A stretch of DNA of 64,000 nt, from the NCBI GenBank assembly GCA_030268105.1, contig BSDZ01000003.1, positions 1,736,001-1,800,000 of the forward strand, written 5' to 3'. Below, one piece after another: positions 57,585-64,000 of this stretch. The translations under genes were made by a program, and so were the position numbers. Origin of the DNA: Volvox africanus (taxonomy: Eukaryota; Chlorophyta; Chlorophyceae; Chlamydomonadales; Volvocaceae). Below the pieces are notes generated by a model. The model ran no database searches and was not told the origin of the DNA. It saw only the letters and a list, made by a program, of their open reading frames with translations. Position 1 is the stretch's first letter. Each line of letters starts with the position of its first letter.

Positions 57585-60083
57585 ACCGTTCAAATAAATG
57601 CATGTTGGGCATTAGACTACGTGTGTATGAGGCCGGATGGCCGTGTCTATTTATACATTAATCAGGACGTATTCACATACGGCTGGTAGAGGATGCCACG
57701 GCATGGGAACAGTGACATCCACGACAGTGTACGCCTGATGGCTGGTGCGTGCTCGTGCCTTCATGCATATCTAATTTGTGGATGGGCTGCGGGCTGAACG
57801 TGTGTGTATGTTTTTGTATGATATGTTCACGTTCACTGTTTGGAAACTAGTTTGATAAGCCCCACCCCGCCGTTGGTATGGGCTATGGGTATGTGTTTAT
57901 ACCCCTTCACGTGATATGCTGATGACGAGCATGTGAACCATGCAGCTGTGTTGACTGCATTACCGAGCTACTAGAGCTGTGTAAACATCTTGCCGTATGC
58001 GTTAATTGCGTAGGCGTGTACTCAGACAGGAAGGGCGCAGAAAACTGAAACATAATGACATCTTGTCACACTCTAGGGGCTACGCAGCAAATATGGAATT
58101 ATTGACGAGGGTCTGAGCTCAGGGTGTGCGTGGTTAAGAAAGTTACATGAAACACAAACAGAATTGTGGAAGTACCAATCACGATATAGTACAAAACATA
58201 GGTATCAGAGTCTGCCCAATTAAGGGTGGTATCGAAAGACACCGAATATGAAGTCAAAGCCCCATATATATGTTTCGTTCCAGGGACCGAAGCCATGCCT
58301 GTGGCCGTGCGCCCCACCCTAGCTGAGACCTGTTATTGCTTCGTCCAACACCTCCGTCTACTGCCTCCCCTTGGTCCGTAGCCCTTCTGCCCGGTCGCCT
58401 GACAACTGCCGCACCCATTCACACCATCCCCGCACATGCAGCCTGTCTGGCGAGCTAAATAACGCATAATAGATGGGGGCATAATAAATTCACCACGCAA
58501 CCAAATTTTGGCACGAAACAATCCAACAAACACGACGTGTTTTTTGTCCCGAGACACTCTGATTATGACTCCAGGGGGACACGTTGTGCTTAGGGCCTAG
58601 CAAGAGTTCGTTGAGGGTAGCTCCGGGCAAAAAGAGACATGTATGGCTCCAGGGAACCACGTGAAACTTGATGAGCAAACGAGGCTTACTGGGCCATATC
58701 GTGACCCCCCTTAAATCACTGCTGGGACACTCCCAACGGCACGGACCTAGGGAGCTTTCGTTTATTTGCATGGAAATCAATAAACGGCTGCGTACCCTCC
58801 TTCCACCAAATCCAATCCAGATCACGCACAGTATTATCAATGCCGCCCCTTGGGAGAATACATGATCCCCAGCTTAGCATGTGTACTCGGGTAACGGGGA
58901 TAGTAGAAAGCAAAGCGGTACTGCTAGCTATTGAACAGCTCATTATGCATAGCCATATCACCCATGAAGCAGTGACATTGATACCCGGCGTCCACGAAAA
59001 CCCACTAAGCCTCCATCCGCACACTTGCGCAGCCAAGACAAGAAGCTAGCACAACTTGACAGCAAGCCGAGTGAAATTTCGACCCGCACAGACAGGCCAG
59101 CCCTTGAGGCCAAGCGCGCCAATCACCAGATGAGCAGATGCATAAAACCGCGCAAACTCAGATATCGCCAGAACCCCAGCCGGGTGCGCTCACCATGCAG
59201 CGATAACTCCATTTCCCCCGTTCACCACCGCACAACGCAGGCATGCACATGCCCCTTCCTGTCAGGACCCACCGCAACACAGTGGATTGACCTACTGCCC
59301 GTGCAAGCGCATTTCTCTACAGACAGCCCTGTGTTCGGACTGCGCTACAGCTTGTAGGGCGCGCCTGGCGACTGCTGCTGGGCGGGAGGGCTGTACCAGC
59401 TCCAGATATCTGGTGACTGCTGCTGAACCAGCCCTAGCTATCTGGTGACATGTACTTGGTGACCTGCGACGGACGCGCCAGTATAGGGACGGAAAGGCTG
59501 TGTTGAGCAGCAGTGAGGTCGCAAGCGGATCCTTACAATACCAAAGACATAGCGACTGTCCATGAAGGTAAAATGTAGCTCCGGCGGAGTGCGCCAGCAC
59601 GGGACTGGAGCATCTGGGTTGTATGTTGGACAAGCTGGATAGGGGTACAGGCTACACCGCGCGCAGCTGGGCTAGGGTATTGAGACGGAAACGTGGCGGG
59701 CAGGTGATAGCGACATGCGGAATAAGGGCAGAGCAGCGGCCGCGTTGAAATTTGCACTAGCAGGCTCGCTTTGCAGATGCTTGTTTACATCCGCGCACAT
59801 GCAGCCGTTTTGCCTTTGCTTGCCTCACGTGATCCCTGACCTACTTACCCTTACAACAAAGGTCCATCCCTCCGCACCTTAATCAGAGATCCCAGGTCCC
59901 GTACCTGTGGGCTCGCCACTTTCCAAGGCTGTGCGTCCCTCGCTCATAACTTGGACAGGCGCTGTGTTGGTGAGGGCCTCGCTCGAGCAAGTCTCCGCAA
60001 AAAGTGAAGAAAACAGAAATCCCCTCAACAGTCTAGGACACGACCTCGCCACCAGCTTCTTGATTTCGGATCCAAGTTGCAAA

Positions 60084-60801
60084 ATGCCACCGACACGCCT
60101 GATGCGTGGCTTTGAAGCGGTTGCGGCTTACCAATGGGAGAATAAGGTGCTAACTGGCGACAAATTCAAGGTTGGAGAGAGAGAAAGAGAGGGAGAAGAA
60201 AAGAGTGGGGATAAGGCAGCTGGGCGGAGGGCGGGTGTGGGAGGGGGCTGGGCGGGGATTCAGCTTGGATGAGGGCTTGCTCGTTCGTTCTAGGGGTGCA
60301 AGCGCCATACCTTCGACCTAATAAGCAGCACCATACGAAGCACTGTTCTCTGTACGAAAATGCTTTGCTCGCCAGCCAGCTTGACCGGCCCCTGCATGCC
60401 GCATCATCTGCATAGGCTGTCTTTGGCATCGTCGACAAGAATACCACCAAAGCTGCGAATTTAAATTCAACAGGGCGACGGCCGCTGTTGGAATTCCACA
60501 AACTCCGCCCAGGGTCTTCAGACTTCTGGAGTGCGGCGATCACAAAAAGGTACGTCAGCGCGCTTACGCATGTACACATGGACGGACCCAGAGGTCCCTG
60601 TTCGGACCCCTGCACGGACTCGACAACTTGGTACCTGCCAAGGTGCTGCTTACGGTTGCGTGGCTGACATACGCATTTCATTTGTACAAGGCCTACATGC
60701 AGGCACAGAAACCGCGTTGCCACCCTGCGCAGTACCTCGGTGGCGTTGGTTTCCAAAAAAACATTATCAGCAGCTGTTGCTCCTATACGTGCTCGTATTG
60801 A
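60084..60801 (+). CDS. P-module gene, copy 2: 142-residue single-TM protein
   Basis: Exons 60084-60170, 60416-60549 and 60594-60801, with the same borders and phase as copy 1 (offset 7417 bp). Two amino-acid differences are visible: GSSDFWS for GSSYFWS in exon b and QAQKPRC for QAKKPRC after the membrane helix. Start, splice sites and stop are all intact. Confidence 0.5.
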
Positions 60802-60884
60802 TTGCTGTGTGATATGTATGCACCAGTTCAACAATTCAAGAATCCTATCTAGCATTCACTACTGCAACGTAAAGTTCTCTCGAT

Positions 60885-61121
60885 ATGATGAAATGTTTTA
60901 AGATTATAAGACGGTTGGTCGGTCATGTATCAAGGCCTACCGCGTCTGACTTCCTGCAATGGCAACTATGGAAACGCCTAGCAGTTGCACACAAATTCTT
61001 GATTCAGGGAAGTAAAGAAAATAAGTTCGAGACAAAAAGGCAAATAAAATTGTTCGATGCTCTTACGAGCAAGCCCATCGGTGAAGCTGTCACGTCGAGA
61101 AGCGCGATGGATCAACCGTGA
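60885..61121 (+). CDS. 78-codon conserved frame in the P module, copy 2
   Basis: Second copy of the frame at 53468-53704, ending SRSAMDQP. Hypothetical. Confidence 0.3.
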   Translation: MMKCFKIIRRLVGHVSRPTASDFLQWQLWKRLAVAHKFLIQGSKENKFETKRQIKLFDALTSKPIGEAVTSRSAMDQP

Positions 61122-62146
61122 ACTGACAAGACTGTCGAAGCTCCCAAACCAACGATTTGATTGCATTTGCATAGTTGTGAGAACTAAATAATGGTTCAAT
61201 GTATATGATTTGTTCGGGCAATCGTTCAATCCCAACCGTAATTGTTTTGCTATTGCTTCATAAACGGGTGAGTGCAGCGGTTGACCAAGGAATCGGGGAG
61301 GTCGAACTTATCAAAGTCCACATCTACCAGCAGGCACCTAGAATACACACATTTAAAGTCCGTTGCTGCAACTTGCATGGTATGAAAGGTTTCAACGTAT
61401 CCCAAATTTCTCGTTTCTACCTTTCCAACATCCTGTTCCTGTCCTCTCGTGCGACTTAAAGACGTGCGTCTTGACGACCGCCTGGGCCGCCCCAACGTCC
61501 GCCTCCCACTTTCATCAAAGTATGGCATCTGCGTGTGTATCAGGCCTTGGAGCATGCTCTTTCACGCTTCGATGCCTTTGATTTTCCTTCAAAGAGAGTT
61601 ATATTCGAACACGTTTAACTGGAAGAACGAGCTATGGGTAGCCGGAGATGAACCGTTCAAATAAATGCGTGTTGGGCATTAGACTACGTGTGTATGAGGC
61701 CGGATGGCCGTGTCTATTTATACATTAATCAGGACGTATTCACATACGGCTGGTAGAGGATGCCACGGCATGGGAACAGTGACATCCACGACAGTGTACG
61801 CCTGATGGCTGGTGCGTGCTCGTGCCTTCATGCATATCTAATTTGTGGATGGGCTGCGGGCTGAACGTGTGTGTATGTTTTTGTATGATATGTTCACGTT
61901 CACTGTTTGGAAACTAGTTTGATAAGCCCCACCCCGCCGTTGGTATGGGCTATGGGTATGTGTTTATACCCCTTCACGTGATATGCTGATGACGAGCATG
62001 TGAACCATGCAGCTGTGTTGACTGCATTACCGAGCTACTAGAGCTGTGTAAACATCTTGCCGTATGCGTTAATTGCGTAGGCGTGTACTCAGACAGGAAG
62101 GGCGCAGAAAACTGAAACATAATGATATCTTGCCACACTGTAGGGG

Positions 62147-64000
62147 CTACGCAGCAAATATGGAATTATTGACGAGGGTCTGAGCTCAGGGTGTGCGTGG
62201 TTAAGAAAGTTACATGAAACACAAACAGAATTGTGGAAGTACCAATCACGATATAGTACAAAACATAGGTATCAGAGTCTGCCCAATTAAGGGTGGTATC
62301 GAAAGACACCGAATATGAAGTCAAAGCCCCATATATATGTTTCGTTCCAGGGACCGAAGCCATGCCTGTGGCCGTGCGCCCCACCCTAGCTGAGACCTGT
62401 TATTGCTTCGTCCAACACCTCCGTCTACTGCCTCCCCTTGGTCCGTAGCCCTTCTGCCCGGTCGCCTGACAACTGCCGCACCCATTCACACCATCCCCGC
62501 ACATGCAGCCCGTCTGGCGAGCTAAATAACGCATAATAGATGGGGGCATAATAAATTCACCACGCAACCAAATTTTGGCACGAAACAATCCAACAAACAC
62601 GACGTGTTTTTTGTCCCGAGACACTCTGATTATGACTCCAGGGGGACACGTTGTGCTTAGGGCCTAGCAAGAGTTCGTTGAGGGTAGCTCCGGGCAAAAA
62701 GAGACATGTATGGCTCCAGGGAACCACGTGAAACTTGATGAGCAAACGAGGCTTACTGGGCCATATCGTGACCCCCCTTAAATCACTGCTGGGACACTCC
62801 CAACGGCACGGACCTAGGGAGCTTTCGTTTATTTGCATGGAAATCAATAAACGGCTGCGTACCCTCCTTCCACCAAATCCAATCCAGATCACGCACAGTA
62901 TTATCAATGCCGCCCCTTGGGAGAATACATGATCCCCAGCTTAGCATGTGTACTCGGGTAACGGGGATAGTAGAAAGCAAAGCGGTACTGCTAGCTATTG
63001 AACAGCTCATTATGCATAGCCATATCACCCATGAAGCAGTGACATTGATACCCGGCGTCCACGAAAACCCACTAAGCCTCCATCCGCACACTTGCGCAGC
63101 CAAGACAAGAAGCTAGCACAACTTGACAGCAAGCCGAGTGAAATTTCGACACGCACAGACAGGCCAGCCCTTGAGGCCAAGCGCGCCAATCACCAGATGA
63201 GCAGATGCATAAAACCGCGCAAACTCAGATATCGCCAGAACCCCAGCCGGGTGCGCTCACCATGCAGCGATAACTCCATTTCCCCCGTTCACCACCGCAC
63301 AACGCATGCATGCACATGCCCCTTCCTGTCAGGACCCACCGCAACACAGTGGATTGACCTACTGCCCGTGCAAGCGCATTTCTCTACAGACAGCCCTGTG
63401 TTCGGACTGCGCTACAGCTTGTAGGGCGCGCCTGGCGACTGCTGCTGGGCGGGAGGGCTGTACCAGCTCCAGATATCTGGTGACTGCTGCTGAACCAGCC
63501 CTAGCTATCTGGTGACATGTACTTGGTGACCTGCGACGGACGCGCCAGTATAGGGACGGAAAGGCTGTGTTGAGCAGCAGTGAGGTCGCAAGCGGATCCT
63601 TACAATACCAAAGACATAGCAACTGTCCATGAAGGTAAAATGTAGCTCCGGCGGAGTGCGCCAGCACGGGACTGGAGCATCTGGGTTGTATGTTGGACAA
63701 GCTGGATAGGGGTACAGGCTACACCGCGCGCAGCTGGGCTAGGGTATTGAGACGGAAACGTGGCGGGCAGGTGATAGCGACATGCGGAATAAGGGCAGAG
63801 CAGCGGCCGCGTTGAAATTTGCACTAGCAGGCTCGCTTTGCAGATGCTTGTTTACATCCGCGCACATGCAGCCGTTTTGCCTTTGCTTGCCTCACGTGAT
63901 CCCTGACCTACTTACCCTTACAACAAAGGTCCATCCCTCCGCACCTTAATCAGAGATCCCAGGTCCCGTACCTGTGGGCTCGCCACTTTCCAAGGCTGTG
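62147..64000. repeat. P module, copy 3 (partial, runs off the window)
   Basis: It starts at the CTACG landmark and matches copies 1 and 2 to the last base. The window ends before the P gene of this copy begins. Two P modules in a row here (58080 and 62147) show that P and Q do not strictly alternate. Confidence 0.9.

Larger units (their letters stand above)
54730..58079. repeat. Q module, full copy (3.35 kb)
   Basis: After the shared 205 bp, Q-specific DNA spans about 54941-57555: the three-unit 40-bp repeat, the Q gene, then a segment starting ccactgagcatggcttttag at 56741. A 115-codon frame at 57237-57584 (DAFDFPSKRRIYIEHVSLED) extends a segment that in P modules is interrupted by a stop (FDAFDFPSKRVIFEHV then stop). 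Confidence 0.88.
58080..62146. repeat. P module, copy 2 (about 4.07 kb)
   Basis: Nearly identical to copy 1; a few small differences such as cgggctgcg/cggctgcg at about 58795 and gaaaaagagg/gaaagagagg at about 60185. Confidence 0.9.
40010..64000. repeat. Tandem macro-array of P and Q modules (interrupted by a retrotransposon)
   Basis: The landmark ctacgcagcaaatatgg recurs at 41204, 50660, 54730, 58080 and 62147. It is preceded by a shared block (cattaccgagctactagagc to gtaggggctacg) and followed by about 205 shared bases. After those, units diverge into P type (ccgaagccatgcctgtggcc) or Q type (caggcaaagtgtccaaggaa). Order is Q (shortened), retroelement, P, Q, P, P (cut by the window end). 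P copies appear about 99% identical by eye. The left part 40010-41203 is a chimera of a Q tail (to about 40372) and a P tail. I see no telomere repeat; the array continues right. Confidence 0.9.

Noticed and set aside
40010..64000. CRISPR-like or satellite array
   Set aside because: Units are kilobases long with genes and two module classes; there is no short spaced repeat pattern.

Overview
This window looks like nuclear DNA of a volvocine-type green alga (Chlamydomonas/Volvox relatives). Coding exons are short and alanine/glycine/glutamine-rich and are split by GT-AG introns. One gene has a two-part chloroplast/thylakoid-lumen targeting sequence, CT/CA microsatellites are frequent, and there are CCCTAAAA-type telomere-like motifs. 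Species cannot be fixed from sequence alone.

Left half (1-33.8 kb) is gene-bearing. It holds the 3' part of a SAC-domain phosphoinositide phosphatase (FIG4/plant SAC class, 764-5548, +). Next is a locus with decayed single copies of two families that recur in the right-hand array (about 6.99-9.1 kb), with an isolated betaine-aldehyde-dehydrogenase-like exon between them. A thylakoid-targeted TPR protein follows (11090-15832, +), then an unrecognised gene end (to 17299, +), a long near-perfect hairpin (19069-19364) and a Sel1/TPR-like exon (about 21.25 kb, -). Finally there is a head-to-head gene pair sharing a 243-bp intergenic region: a possible APEM9-like tail-anchored protein (25587-27826, -) and a five-exon 148-aa protein (28070-29217, +). 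The stretch 29.2-33.6 kb is low-complexity and I could not assign it.

Middle (33.8-50.7 kb) is nested retroelements. A 372-bp TRIM (target duplication CTTCG) sits inside a divergent LTR, with an inverted LTR fragment further right. A truncated Ty3/gypsy chromovirus follows, whose gag is split by an antisense solo LTR (TCGGC duplication). Beyond some array sequence lies a full-length 7463-bp chromovirus (43197-50659, minus sense) with two intact LTRs, CTACG target duplication, primer site, polypurine tract, gag, and a pol carrying protease, RT, RNase H, integrase and chromodomain. gag and pol are in one frame, separated by a single UAG.

Right side (40.0-64.0 kb, minus the inserted element) is a tandem array of large modules of two kinds that share a common end. 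The P module (about 4.07 kb) carries a phase-consistent three-exon gene for a 142-aa single-TM protein. The Q module (3.35 kb) carries a 288-326-aa protein with variable numbers of a 19-aa, 57-bp repeat. The array continues past the window edge. Chromoviral insertions inside the array suggest repeat-rich, possibly heterochromatic or subtelomeric DNA; that is inference.
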